Shown: one piece after another, positions 1 through 10,000 of the stretch | Layout: each line of letters begins with the position of its first letter | Numbering within the stretch: position 1 is the first letter of the stretch | Program-made: the position numbers and the translations under genes | The notes under the pieces: model-generated | The model's database searches: none | Told to the model about the DNA's origin: nothing | Seen by the model: the letters and a program-made list of their open reading frames with translations, nothing else | Assembly (NCBI GenBank): GCA_009843505.1 | Contig: VYDI01000021.1 | Coordinates: forward strand, 30,826-94,825 | Length of the DNA: 64,000 bases | Source of the DNA: Holophagales bacterium | GTDB taxonomy: Bacteria > Acidobacteriota > Thermoanaerobaculia > Multivoradales > Multivoraceae | Direction: 5' to 3'

Positions 1-235
1 GAATGCCAACGCCGACCGCCATCAGCAGGCGCATCTCGCTGGCCAGGGGGAGCAGATCCTGCGGAGTGCTGTAGACGACGAAGAAACCGACCAGGCCGAT
101 CAGTGCCGTGTAGAGCTGGCGCCCCAGGAAGAGCAGCAGAAGACCCGCGACCACCCACAGCCAGGGCGGACCGAGCGCACCCTCGCTACCGAACCGGCCA
201 AGACTGACTCCCTCGCTCCAGAGGCCGATGTTCAT
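1..235 (-). CDS. Membrane protein of unknown function, N-terminal part only
   Basis: An open frame starts with ATG at 235-233 and runs off the left edge of the window, giving 78 residues. The start overlaps the TGA stop of the S41 protease gene by four bases (ATGA), so the two are probably translated together. The first 26 residues are polar. They are followed by a hydrophobic stretch around residues 27-37 (LWVVAGLLLLFLGR) and a second around 41-50 (LIGLVGFFVVY). A third begins where the sequence is cut (LLMAVGVGI). This looks like a small multi-pass inner-membrane protein. I do not recognise the family, and the missing C-terminus prevents a better call. Confidence 0.6.
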   Translation of the reverse strand, partial: MNIGLWSEGVSLGRFGSEGALGPPWLWVVAGLLLLFLGRQLYTALIGLVGFFVVYSTPQDLLPLASEMRLLMAVGVGI

Positions 236-1668
236 CCGCCATCCCTTTCGAGTTCCGAGACGATCCAGGCCAGCGCCGCCTCGCGTGGCTCGTCCTTTCC
301 GGCGAGAAGTCCCTCACGGGTGAGCGGCACCGCGGACTCGGGCTGGACCGGCCTGCCCTCGACTCGTTCGCCGCTGGGCCGCACAAAGTCGGCGATCGCG
401 TGCATCAACAAGTCGCCGTTCGGCATCCCCTCGATCACCGAAGGCAGTGCCGCCGCGGCGCTCGGCTCTCCGAACAGGCGCGCACGACCATGGTCCTGGA
501 GGCCGGCGGCGAAGATCTCGCTCGTGCTGGCACTGCCGCCGTCGATCAACACGGCGACCGGACCCCCGAATCCCTCGATCTTCTTCCCGGCGCTCGAGAT
601 CTGCCGCGGGTAGACGACCAGATTCAGCTCCGTGTTCCGGTTCTTCATCCTGCCCAGAACGACCCTCTCTCCGAGCAGATAGCCGGCAACACCAACGGCC
701 GTACCGGCGACACCGCCGGGATTGCCGCGCAGGTCGATCAGTACGCCGTCGACGGCTGGCGCGCCTTCGGCGGACTCGCCGTACAGCGCGGCCTCGACAG
801 CCCGGACCACGGGAAGCAGCCAGACGTTGAATCGCACGACAAGGACACGACCGGCAGCTGTCTCCAGTACGTCGGTCGCGAACAGATACCGCATCTTCGG
901 CAGGTTTCCGAAGCCCAACTCCACCGCGTCGGGATGGTGGGCCCGTTCGAGTTCGAACGTGGACTGATCTCCCTGCCGATCCGCGAACTCCACCCCGACC
1001 GGATCGCCCGCGTCTCCATAGAGCAGGCCTTCGACGGCCCGCAACCGCACCATCTTCGCGACCCACGGATCGAGGGACTCCAGTTCGAGGCAGCCCGCGA
1101 GCGCCGCGAGCTTCTGGTCCTCGACCCGAACCACCTCGAGTCCGGTGCGAAGGCCCTGGCGGTCCGCGGACGAACCGGGTTCGACCCGGCTCACAACGGG
1201 CATCGAGTCGACGAAGCGGACGTCGAACCCCGGACCCGCGTCCGACGCGGCGGAACCGCCATCGCCCGCCACGGCCCGGATCAAGGCTCGCGTGCATCCA
1301 CCCGTTCCACCCGAACCATCCGCCGGCGCCGCACTCTCGATCGACCCGGGCCCCGGCAGAATGCCGAAGTGAGACTGACCCAGCCGGGAGAGCATGTTCT
1401 GCAGAACGAGAGGTAGTTCGGCCTTGTCCGCCGCATCACGGGCGCGGAGTCGCAGCTCATCGCCGACCGCCTCCCAGTCGACGCCACCCATCGACTCGTC
1501 CCAGAAGGTGTCGGCAATCTTCCGCCAGACGAAGTCGAACGTCTCGACGTTCAGACTTGCCTCCAGGTCGGCCGGCTGATCAGTCGACTGAGCCCAGGCA
1601 GCCGTCACCAACGCGAAGCCGAGAGAGGCAAGCCACACCGCCCGGCGCCATCGATCCGCACCCTGCAT
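232..1668 (-). CDS. Secreted S41-family peptidase, tricorn/IRBP-like branch
   Basis: This 478-residue protein has a signal peptide (about residues 1-26, cleaved near AWAQ), an N-terminal helical part, a PDZ-like stretch (about 148-190, PVVSRVEPGSSADRQGL) and the S41 protease core (about 270-450). Core motifs visible are RGNPGG at 314-319 and the nucleophile motif SASTSEI, with catalytic Ser381. In CtpA/Tsp proteases a lysine follows 25 residues later; here that position is alanine (GEPSAAAALPS). The protein does have Ser99-His100 (GQSHFGI), the arrangement of the tricorn-like branch, which works without the lysine. It probably cuts peptides in the periplasm. The start ATG at 1668 abuts a divergent gene. 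Downstream it is coupled to a membrane protein through an ATGA overlap. Confidence 0.85.
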   Translation of the reverse strand: MQGADRWRRAVWLASLGFALVTAAWAQSTDQPADLEASLNVETFDFVWRKIADTFWDESMGGVDWEAVGDELRLRARDAADKAELPLVLQNMLSRLGQSHFGILPGPGSIESAAPADGSGGTGGCTRALIRAVAGDGGSAASDAGPGFDVRFVDSMPVVSRVEPGSSADRQGLRTGLEVVRVEDQKLAALAGCLELESLDPWVAKMVRLRAVEGLLYGDAGDPVGVEFADRQGDQSTFELERAHHPDAVELGFGNLPKMRYLFATDVLETAAGRVLVVRFNVWLLPVVRAVEAALYGESAEGAPAVDGVLIDLRGNPGGVAGTAVGVAGYLLGERVVLGRMKNRNTELNLVVYPRQISSAGKKIEGFGGPVAVLIDGGSASTSEIFAAGLQDHGRARLFGEPSAAAALPSVIEGMPNGDLLMHAIADFVRPSGERVEGRPVQPESAVPLTREGLLAGKDEPREAALAWIVSELERDGG

Positions 1669-1729
1669 GGTCGCGGAATGCTACAGGCCCTTCCTGTCGA
1701 GCAGTTACGCGGTGCTAGCGTCGTCCACA

Positions 1730-2224
1730 GTGCGCGTTCTCTACGTGCTACGGCACGCGAAGTCGGACTGGACCGCCGCCTACGGCGGCGTCGACCACGA
1801 ACGGCCACTGAACGCCCGCGGCCTCAAGGCAGCCCGGACCATGGGCCGGAGACTCGCCGACCGGCAGGCCGTGCCCGACCGGATCCTCTGTTCGTCCGCG
1901 GTACGCACGCGGCAGACGATCGAGCTGGCGGTCGCGGCGGGCAACTGGAACCGCACGACGATTCTGGAGCCGACGCTCTACCTCGCCTCCCCCGGCAGCG
2001 CAATAGACCTCCTGCGCGAACAGTCCGACGAAGCCCACTCGATTCTCATCGTCGGCCACCAGCCCACCTGTGCCGAACTCGTCCGCCGGCTGACAGGCGA
2101 CGATCCGCCCCGTTTCGTCACCGCCGCAATCGCCTGCGTGTACCTCGACATCACGTCCTGGAACGAGGTCGAGCCGTACTGTGGCCGGCTGGCCTGGTTC
2201 AGTACACCGAAGCAGCCGGGCTAG
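1730..2224 (+). CDS. SixA-like histidine phosphatase
   Basis: This is a histidine-phosphatase-fold protein of about 164 residues, the size of SixA, which dephosphorylates phosphohistidine. The phosphoacceptor motif is RHAKSDW with His9. SSAVRTRQT supplies the conserved Arg and GHQPT the second His (about residue 110). I place the start at the GTG at 1730, right before the first beta strand (VRVLYVLRHAK). An ATG at 1667 in the same frame would add 21 residues that look unlike the family and would overlap the divergent protease start. The stop shares the bases CTAG (2221-2224) with the stop of the convergent dehydrogenase. The substrate is unknown, and no phosphorelay gene is nearby. Confidence 0.8.
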   Translation: MRVLYVLRHAKSDWTAAYGGVDHERPLNARGLKAARTMGRRLADRQAVPDRILCSSAVRTRQTIELAVAAGNWNRTTILEPTLYLASPGSAIDLLREQSDEAHSILIVGHQPTCAELVRRLTGDDPPRFVTAAIACVYLDITSWNEVEPYCGRLAWFSTPKQPG

Positions 2225-3282
2225 CGGTTCGGACCGCGCTCCATCGGCACCGGCTGCCAGCGTTCGAGTTCCACTCTAGGGAGCACGGTCGGATTCACGC
2301 AGCTCATCGGCCAGCGGCCGGAGAGCGCCAGGGCGACCTCCCGACCGACGCGCCGCCGCGTCTCGGGCCGCATGCGGGTGGTGGCCGAGGCGACGTGCGG
2401 CGTGAGGATCACGTTGTCCATCGCCAGCAGGGGGTTGTCCGCGGCCGGCGGCTCCCGTTCCAGGACGTCGAGGGCTGCGGCGGCGATGCCGCCCGATTCG
2501 AGAGCCTCGATCAGAGCCGCTTCGTCGATCGTCGGTCCGCGGCCGGCGTTGATCACGACCGCACTCTTCTTCATTGCCGCGAACTCCCGGACCGAGAGCA
2601 TGTGCCGTGTCTCCCCGTTGAGCGGCGCGTGGATCGACAGGTAGTCGGACCGCTCCAGCAACTCGCCGAAGCTGACGGGTTCGACGCCCTCTCCCGTCAT
2701 CTTCAGTTCGCTGACGTACGGGTCGTGCGCGATGACGTGCAGACCGAAGGGCTTCGCCCGCCGCGCGACCGCCCGCGCCACGTTCCCGAACGAGACGAGG
2801 CCCAGGGTCTGGCCCCAGAGCCGCGGCACCTCGTTCAGCAACGGCCGTCCCTTGAACCAGTCGCCTCGGCGGACCATGGAGTCCATCTCCCGCATCCGTC
2901 TCGCGCCGGCCAGGATCAACGCCATCGTGTGGTCGGCCACTTCCTCGATGAACACGTCCGGCACGTTGGTGACCACGATGCCGGCTTCCGTCGCCGCTTC
3001 GACGTCGACCATGTCGACGCCGACGCTGCCCACACCGATCACGATGCACTCGTCGAGGCCGGCGACCACCGAGCGACTGATGCGAAAGCCCCAGGAAGTG
3101 ATGACGGCCGCCGCGTCCGACGCTTCGGCCAGGAACTCTTCTTCCGAGGTCGCCGCCACTTCGACGAGTTCCGCCACGGGAAGGAGCGCCTCCAGTTCGA
3201 AGGTGTAGCGCGTATCGACGGAAGCGGTCTTCGCGATCCCCGGCAGTTGGACGACGACCTTCTGCTTCGCCGACTGACTCAC
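2221..3282 (-). CDS. D-isomer-specific 2-hydroxyacid dehydrogenase
   Basis: This 353-residue NAD-dependent dehydrogenase belongs to the D-lactate/phosphoglycerate/CtBP family. The nucleotide-binding glycine motif is GLVSFG at 161-166. The catalytic residues are Arg248 (NAGRGP), Glu277 (EREPP) and His296 (TPHVAS). It should interconvert a 2-oxoacid and the D-2-hydroxyacid in the cytoplasm. The sequence does not say which acid; there is no ACT or regulatory domain as in SerA. It starts with GTG at 3282, overlapping the stop of the acyl-CoA synthetase gene by four bases (GTGA), so the two form an operon. Its stop overlaps that of the SixA-like gene on the other strand. Confidence 0.87.
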   Translation of the reverse strand: MSQSAKQKVVVQLPGIAKTASVDTRYTFELEALLPVAELVEVAATSEEEFLAEASDAAAVITSWGFRISRSVVAGLDECIVIGVGSVGVDMVDVEAATEAGIVVTNVPDVFIEEVADHTMALILAGARRMREMDSMVRRGDWFKGRPLLNEVPRLWGQTLGLVSFGNVARAVARRAKPFGLHVIAHDPYVSELKMTGEGVEPVSFGELLERSDYLSIHAPLNGETRHMLSVREFAAMKKSAVVINAGRGPTIDEAALIEALESGGIAAAALDVLEREPPAADNPLLAMDNVILTPHVASATTRMRPETRRRVGREVALALSGRWPMSCVNPTVLPRVELERWQPVPMERGPNR

Positions 3283-4940
3283 TGGGCCGCCTCGCCTGCG
3301 GCGAGTTCACCGACCGCCCACTCGCGCAGACCGTTGTAGTCGGCCTTGCCGTTCGCCGCCCGGCCCACGGTGTCCCGCACCAGGATGCGCTTCGGCGCCT
3401 TGTAGGACGCCAGTTCGCGCTTCACCCAACCGATCACGTCCGGTTCGCTGTAACCCTCCGAGTCGTCGAGTTCGACGACCGCGGTCACCGCCTGGCCGAA
3501 GCGTTCGTCCGGGACACCTACGCACACCGCGTCGCGGACCGAAGGGTGGGTCTTCAGCACTTCCTCGACTTCCTCGGGGAAGATCTTCTCGCCGCCGCTG
3601 TTGATGCATACGGAGCCGCGACCATAGAGCTTGAGGGAGCCGTCGGCCTCGACGGTGGCGTAGTCACCCGCCATCGAGTAGCGGACGCCGTCGACTTCGG
3701 TGAATATGGCCGCCGTCTTCTCAGGGTCCTTGTAGTACCCGACCGGAATGTGACCGGTCACGGCGATCCGCCCGAGCACGCCCGAGCCCGGCTCGACCCT
3801 GTTGCCGTCGTCGTCGATCACGCAGGCGTTGTCGCCGAGCACGAAGGAGGCTGTTTCGGTCGCCTCGCCGGCGGTCGAGTCCGAGCGGCCCATGCCGATC
3901 GACTCGGACGACCCGAGGCTGTCCGTCAGGATCGTCTCCGGCGGACAGAACCGCAGGAACTCGCGCTTGACGTCGGCACTCCACATCGCGCCCGACGAGA
4001 CCACGGCTTCGAGGCTGGACAGGTCGAAGCGATCCGGCTCCGCCTCGAGCGCGCGCACCATGGGCCTGGCGAACGCGTCGCCGACGATCGCCATCCCGTT
4101 GATCTTCTCGCTGGTGATCGCCTCCAGCGTGGCCACCGCATCGAAGCGGCGGTTGGCGAGGGTGATCACCGTGCCACCGTTCAGCATGCCGCCGAGGGCG
4201 GTAAGGAACCCGGTGCCGTGCATCAGGGGGCAGGCGGGAAGGGAAACCCGCCGCATCAGGAGTTCGTCGAACTGGGGAACGAGACCCTCCACGCCGCCCG
4301 ATAGATCGAACGGCTCGGGCCGGCCGTCGTTGCCGAGCAGCCAGAGATCGTCGAGCCTCCACATGACGCCCTTCGGCATGCCGGTCGTGCCGCCGGTGTA
4401 CAGCAGCCAGAGATCGTCGCCGCTGCGCGGCCAGGGCGCCTCGAAGGCCAGCGAGCCGTCCGGCGCCGCGGCGGCCGCCTGCTCGTACGGAATCGCCCAG
4501 TCGGGGCAGGGACCCGAACCGTCGTCGACCCAGAGCCACGTGTGGATCCCCGGCATCTTCGACCGGAGATCCGCGATCCGCGACGCGAAACAACCGTGGA
4601 AGACCACCGCCACGACGTCCGCGTTGTCCCACAGGTAGAGGAGCTCGCCCTCCACGTAGCGGTAGTTCGTGTTCACCGGCACCAGCGACGCCTTGAAGCA
4701 GGCGAGCACGGACTCCAGATACTCCGGCACGTTGTAGAGGTACTGCGCCACCTTGTCCTGGCGCTTCGCGCCGCGCGCGATCAGCGTGGCCGCGACGCCG
4801 TTCGCGCGACGGTGCATCTCGGCCTGCGAGTAGCGGCGCGCCGGGTCGCCGCCCAGGGGATCGACGAAGGCCTGCGCCGGCGCCCCCGGCTGGTGGTGGG
4901 CGATCGCTTCGAGAATGTCCGCGTGATGCCAGTCGCTCAT
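3279..4940 (-). CDS. Acyl-CoA synthetase (AMP-forming)
   Basis: This 553-residue ANL-superfamily enzyme activates a carboxylic acid to its CoA thioester through an acyl-adenylate. The ATP-binding P-loop is LLYTGGTTGMPKG (about residues 180-193). The hinge and C-terminal motifs are YGRGSVCINSGGEKIFPEEV and a catalytic lysine in AANGKADY close to the end. The ATG at 4940 (MSDWHHADIL) is chosen as the start. An upstream in-frame ATG at 5048 would add 36 residues unlike the family. The gene overlaps the 2-hydroxyacid dehydrogenase gene by four bases, which suggests co-use of an acid substrate. Chain length cannot be read from the sequence; medium- or long-chain fatty acids are the family default. 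Confidence 0.86.
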   Translation of the reverse strand: MSDWHHADILEAIAHHQPGAPAQAFVDPLGGDPARRYSQAEMHRRANGVAATLIARGAKRQDKVAQYLYNVPEYLESVLACFKASLVPVNTNYRYVEGELLYLWDNADVVAVVFHGCFASRIADLRSKMPGIHTWLWVDDGSGPCPDWAIPYEQAAAAAPDGSLAFEAPWPRSGDDLWLLYTGGTTGMPKGVMWRLDDLWLLGNDGRPEPFDLSGGVEGLVPQFDELLMRRVSLPACPLMHGTGFLTALGGMLNGGTVITLANRRFDAVATLEAITSEKINGMAIVGDAFARPMVRALEAEPDRFDLSSLEAVVSSGAMWSADVKREFLRFCPPETILTDSLGSSESIGMGRSDSTAGEATETASFVLGDNACVIDDDGNRVEPGSGVLGRIAVTGHIPVGYYKDPEKTAAIFTEVDGVRYSMAGDYATVEADGSLKLYGRGSVCINSGGEKIFPEEVEEVLKTHPSVRDAVCVGVPDERFGQAVTAVVELDDSEGYSEPDVIGWVKRELASYKAPKRILVRDTVGRAANGKADYNGLREWAVGELAAGEAAQ

Positions 4941-5113
4941 GGCCGCGCAATCTAGCAGGAGAGTCGCGGCGCCCGCGCCGCGCTGATGCACAGGAAGTGC
5001 GCTTCCATGCAAGTCGCTATCCTTCAGAAGAAACAGGTACAGATCCACGCAGTGGCCCGGTTCCCGGGAGAGCCTGGTGCTGGAAAGCGGGCCATGGAGA
5101 CAGGAGGCTGACC
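4941..5113. promoter_or_regulatory. Divergent intergenic region with a GC hairpin
   Basis: These 173 bp separate the leftward acyl-CoA synthetase from the rightward alkaline phosphatase, so both promoters must lie here. A perfect 8-bp inverted repeat CGCGGCGC/GCGCCGCG with two bases between sits at 4965-4982, in the leader of the synthetase gene. I cannot identify convincing -35/-10 boxes. A strong ribosome binding site (AGGAGG, 5102-5107) precedes the alkaline phosphatase start by six bases. Confidence 0.4.
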
Positions 5114-7012
5114 ATGCCGACTTCCTTCGTATCGATCCGACGCAGCCACGGCGTCCTCACGGCGTCCCGGTGCGCTCACTGGACGGTCGCCTTCCTGCTG
5201 GGCGCGGCGCTGCCCGCCTCCGCGCAGAAGAACAACGTCATCCTGTTCGTCGGCGACGGCATGGGGGTGTCGACCGTCACTTCCACTCGTATCGCGACGG
5301 TGGGCGTCGACGGACAACTGGCGATGGACCGCTTGCCCTACACCGCCATCTCCCGGACGGCGTCGGCCGACTACATCACCCCCGACAGCGCCGCCACGAT
5401 GTCGGCGATGATGACCGGCGTCAACACGAACACGGGCGTGATCGGCTTCGGCCCGACGACCGAGTACGCGGACTTCAACGGCAACGGCGACGGCGCACGG
5501 TTGACCAACATCGGCGAACTGGCCATCTCGATGGGCTACGCGGTCGGGATCGTCACGACGACGCGCGTCACCCACGCGACGCCGGCGGCCGTGTTCGCCC
5601 ATGTCAACAACCGGAACATGGAAAACGAGATCGCCGCCCAGATGACCCCCGGCGGAGGGGGTTACAACACGCGGCTCGGGGAGGGGCTCCACGTCATCTT
5701 CGGCGGCGGTCGACGGCACTTTCTCCCCACTTCGGCATCGGACGACGACGGAGTTCCGGGCAGACGGTCGGACGGCCGCGACCTCCTGACCGAGCTGCGG
5801 CAGCGGGGCTATCGATACGTCTCGAACCGGCAGGGGCTCAATTCGCTGGGCGGTTCCGGCCGCGCAATCGGCCTGTTCGCGTCGAGCCACCTGGCGTACG
5901 AAACGGACCGGGACAGCGGCGAACCGAGCCTGGAGGAGATGACCAGGAAGGCGATCCAGATTCTCACCGCGACGGGAAAGCCATACTTCCTGATGGTCGA
6001 AGGGGGCCGCATCGACCACGCGCACCACGAGGGGAACGCCTATCGCGCGTTCACCGACACCCGCATGTTCGATCGCGCGATCAACGCCGCACAGCGCAGC
6101 GTGAATCTCAACAAGACCCTGATCCTCGCAACCGCGGACCACAGCCACGTCTTCACCATCGCCGGCTACCCGATGCGGCCGCTGTCCGATCTGCGCTACA
6201 CCCCGCGCTCTGTGCCCGCGTCGTTTCGCAACCAGCCGCACCACGGCATCCTGGGAACGGTCCACGACATCGACAGCGGAGGAACGATCTCGGAAAGCGG
6301 AGACTCGGGCGGCATTCCCTACACCATCCTGGGCTACGCCAACGGGCCGGGACACCGGAGCGGCTCGCGCGTCAATCCGAACAGCGACCGGACGGCAGGC
6401 TACGGCGGCGCCGTTCCTTCGAGCACCGCCCACGCGGCGTACCGGCAGGAGGCAACGGTCCCGCTCTTCCTCGAGACGCACGCCGGGGAAGACGTGATGA
6501 TCTACGCGGTCGGCCGCACGGCCGAGAACGTGCGCGGCACCGTGCCCAACACGAAGGTCTTCGACTGGATCAAGGACGGTTTCGCCGGGAGGGGCAGCGC
6601 GCCGCGACCCGGGCCCAGCCCCGACCCGCCTCCGGATCCGAATCCCGGACCGGCCCAGGACCCGGTCGGGACCTGCACGCCCACAACCGTAGTTCTTCAG
6701 TTCGACGGCGGATACGAGGTCAGCATGTGCTACGTCACGCAGGACGGCGAGTCCGGTCCGGTCAAGGCCGAAGCCTGGTCCAGCGAGGCAGGCATTCTGT
6801 GGTTCTTCGGCCGCAACAACCCGGAAGTCCTCGTCAAGGTGCTTGACGGTTGTGGAGTCAACGGCCACCGCTGGGCGTTCGTGGCGCCGGTGACCACCCT
6901 GGACTTCAACCTGTGGATCACGGGACCCGACGGCAGCCGCTGGACGCACGGCAACCCGCAGGGCGCGACCGCCACAACGAAATCGGACATCACCGCGTTT
7001 CCCTGCGGCTAG
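5114..7012 (+). CDS. Secreted alkaline phosphatase with extra C-terminal domain
   Basis: This is a 632-residue PhoA-type metallophosphatase that hydrolyses phosphomonoesters outside the cytoplasm. The start at 5114 has an AGGAGG site six bases upstream and is followed by a signal peptide cleaved near LPASAQ (about 38). Metal and catalytic residues visible are Asp48 (LFVGDGMG), the phosphorylated Ser92 (PDSAATM), EGGRIDHAHHEGN from about 296, TADHSH, and the late His of HAGEDV. After the enzyme core comes a Pro/Asp-rich linker (about 492-517, PGPSPDPPPDPNPG). A beta-rich domain of about 110 residues follows, with GILWFFGRNNPEVLVKVLDG. I have seen this kind of tail on secreted Acidobacteriota proteins; its role is unknown, perhaps surface retention. 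Confidence 0.88.
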   Translation: MPTSFVSIRRSHGVLTASRCAHWTVAFLLGAALPASAQKNNVILFVGDGMGVSTVTSTRIATVGVDGQLAMDRLPYTAISRTASADYITPDSAATMSAMMTGVNTNTGVIGFGPTTEYADFNGNGDGARLTNIGELAISMGYAVGIVTTTRVTHATPAAVFAHVNNRNMENEIAAQMTPGGGGYNTRLGEGLHVIFGGGRRHFLPTSASDDDGVPGRRSDGRDLLTELRQRGYRYVSNRQGLNSLGGSGRAIGLFASSHLAYETDRDSGEPSLEEMTRKAIQILTATGKPYFLMVEGGRIDHAHHEGNAYRAFTDTRMFDRAINAAQRSVNLNKTLILATADHSHVFTIAGYPMRPLSDLRYTPRSVPASFRNQPHHGILGTVHDIDSGGTISESGDSGGIPYTILGYANGPGHRSGSRVNPNSDRTAGYGGAVPSSTAHAAYRQEATVPLFLETHAGEDVMIYAVGRTAENVRGTVPNTKVFDWIKDGFAGRGSAPRPGPSPDPPPDPNPGPAQDPVGTCTPTTVVLQFDGGYEVSMCYVTQDGESGPVKAEAWSSEAGILWFFGRNNPEVLVKVLDGCGVNGHRWAFVAPVTTLDFNLWITGPDGSRWTHGNPQGATATTKSDITAFPCG

Positions 7013-7018
7013 CGCCGG

Positions 7019-10000
7019 TTACATGCTGCGCCGGTACTCGCCGCCGACGCGGTAGAGCGCGTCCGAGATCTGGCCGAGCGAGCAGTGCTTGACCGTCTCC
7101 ATCAGTTCCGCGAACACGTTGCCGCGCCGCCGCGCCACGTCCTGGAGCCGCTCGAGACACGCCCCTGAATGGTCGCCGTGGCGGCGGTGGAAGGCGGCCA
7201 GACTCTCGATCTGCTGCCGCTTCTCGTCGTCCGTCGAGCGGATGAGTTCCGCCTCGACTGTCTCCGCGAAGTCCTGGCCTTCGGCGAGGAAGGTGTTCAC
7301 GCCGACCACCGGCAGGCTGCCGTCGTGCTTCTTCGCCTCGTACTCCATGCTCTCGTCCTGGATCTTCGAGCGCTGGTACATCGTGTCCATCGCCGCCAGC
7401 ACGCCGCCCCGTTCGGCGAGGCGCTCGAACTCCAGGTAGACCGCCTCCTCCACCGCGTCGGTCAACTGGTCCAGGGCGAAGGAGCCCTGCCAGGGATTCT
7501 CGCTCCGGTTGAGCCCGAACTCCCGGTTGATGATCAACTGGATCGCCAGAGCGCGCCGCACGGACTGCTCGGTGGGCGTCGTGATCGCTTCGTCGAACGC
7601 GTTCGTGTGCAGTGAGTTACAGCGGTCGAGGATGCCGTACAGCGCCTGCAGCGTGGTCCGGATGTCGTTGAACTGGATCTCCTGGGCGTGCAGCGAGCGG
7701 CCGGAGGTCTGGATGTGGTACTTCAGCATCTGGCTGCGCGCGGAGGCGCCGTAGCGCTCGCGCATCGCCCGCGCCCAGATGCGCCTCGCCACCCGGCCGA
7801 TCACCGCGTACTCGGGATCCATGCCGTTCGAGAAGAAGAAGGACAGGTTGGGCGCGAAGTCGTCGATCGCCATTCCCCGCGCCAGGTAGTACTCGACGAT
7901 CGTGAAGCCGTTCGCGAGCGTGAACGCCAACTGGGTGATCGGGTTCGCTCCGGCCTCGGCGATGTGGTAGCCGCTGACCGAGGCGCTGTAGTAGTTGCGG
8001 ACGTTGTGGTCGATGAAGAACTGCTGGACGTCGCCCATCATCCGTAGGGAGAACTCGGTCGAGAAGATGCACGTGTTCTGGGCCTGGTCCTCCTTCAGGA
8101 TGTCCGCCTGGACCGTGCCCCGGACGCGGCTCAGGGCGTCGGCGCGGATGCGCTCGTAGACGTCGCGCTCGACCACCTGGTCGCCGGAGATGCCGAGCAA
8201 CTCCAGTCCCAGGCCGCCGTTCTCCTCTGGCAGCTCGCCGCGGTAGACCGGCACGTCGCCGCCGGACCGCCGGTCGACCTCCGCCCGCGCCTGCTCCAGG
8301 CCGCCGGTTTCCCGCAGGTGACGCTCGACCTGCTGGTCGACCGCGGCGTTCATGAAGAAGGCGAGGATGGTCGGCGCGGGACCGTTGATCGTCATCGACA
8401 CGGACGTCGCCGGGTCGCAGAGATCGAACCCCGAGTAGAGCCGCTTCATGTCATCGACGGTGGCGATGGAGACCCCCGAGTTGCCGACCTTGCCCCATAT
8501 GTCGGGCCGGAGCCCCGGGTCCGAGCCGTAGAGCGTCACCGAGTCGAACGCGGTGGACAGACGGTTCGCCGGCTGCCCGCGCGACACGAAGTGGAATCGC
8601 CGGTTCGTGCGCTCAGCGATCCCCTCGCCCGCGAACATCCGCGTCGGTTCCTCGCCCCGGCGACGGTAGGGGTAGACGCCTGCGGTGTAGGGATAGGCGC
8701 CCGGCAGGTTGTGCTTCAGCAGGAAGCGCAGCAGGTCGCCCCAGTCCGAGTACTCGGGCAGCGCCAGCTTCGGCATCCGCAGGTGGCTCAGGGTGGTGAC
8801 GTAGTTCTCGCCCGTGACCTCGCGGCCGCGAACCGGGTAGCTGTACTGGTCGGCACGGGCGGCGTCGACGCGCCCGGGCCAGTCCTTCAGCAGCTCAGCC
8901 GCGTCGGCACCGACTTCGGCCAGCGCTTCCTGGTACCTCCGGCGCAGCCGCGCCAGCGTCTGGTCGGGCGCCGTATCGAGCGCCTCGGGCGCGTACCCGG
9001 CAAGAGGCTTCGGAAGCTCCGGATCGTCCAGCTCGGCCAGAGCCCGGTAGCAGCCGTGCGCCTTCGAGGCCGCCGCCGCGCGGCGCTCGGCATCGGCCTC
9101 GGCCGCGCGACCCGCCTCGGCGATCTCCGCGAGGTAGCGGTTGCGGTTGTCCGGGATCAGGACGGCCGCCTTCGGCTCGCGCTCGTCCAGGTCGACCTCG
9201 GGCGTCCATGCGGTCTCGTCCAGGTCGAGCCGCTCCCGGAGCAGCCGGCACACGTTCCAGAACATCCAGTTGACGCCCGGGTCCTGGAACTGGCTGGCGA
9301 TCGTCGGGTAGACCGGCACGTCCTCGTCGGCCGTGCCGAAGGCGAGCCGGTTGCGCCGCCACTGCTTGCGCACGTCGCGCAACGCGTCCTGGCCGCCCCG
9401 CCGGTCGAACTTGTTCAGCACGATGACGTCGGCGAAGTCGAGCATGTCGATCTTCTCGAGCTGGCTCGCCGCGCCGTAGTCCGAAGTCATCACGTAGACC
9501 GAGAGATCGACCAGGTCGACGATCTCGCTGTCGCTCTGGCCGATGCCGGCGGTCTCGACGAGGACCATCGAGAATCCGGAGGCCTTGAGCAGCGCGATCG
9601 CGTCGCCGAGCACCTCGCTGGTCGCCAGGTGCTGCCGCCGCGTCGCCATCGAGCGCATGAAGGCGCGCTCGCTGCGCAGGCTGTTCATCCGGATGCGGTC
9701 GCCGAGCAGGGCGCCGCCCGTGCGCCGGCGTGTCGGGTCGACCGCCAGGAGGGCGATCCGCATGCCCGAAGCAGCCTCCGGCATGCACTCGAGGAAGCGG
9801 TTCAGCAGTTCGTCGGCGACGCTGCTCTTGCCCGCGCCGCCGGTCCCGGTAAGCCCCACCACCGGCACGCCGGCGCCGGCCAACTGCCACTCCTTGCGCA
9901 ACCGGCGCAGCTCGGACTCGCCAACGGCACCGCGCTCGATCGCGGACAGCAGGCGCGACAGCTCGATGTCGCCGTCCGGGTCCGAGGCCACGCGCACGCC

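Noticed and set aside
232..1668. CtpA/Tsp-type processing protease
   Set aside because: The catalytic lysine is alanine; the Ser-His arrangement fits the tricorn-like branch instead.
5024..6949. 641-codon open frame opposite alkaline phosphatase
   Set aside because: The phosphatase has signal peptide, ribosome site and active-site residues. The opposite frame is only a mirror.
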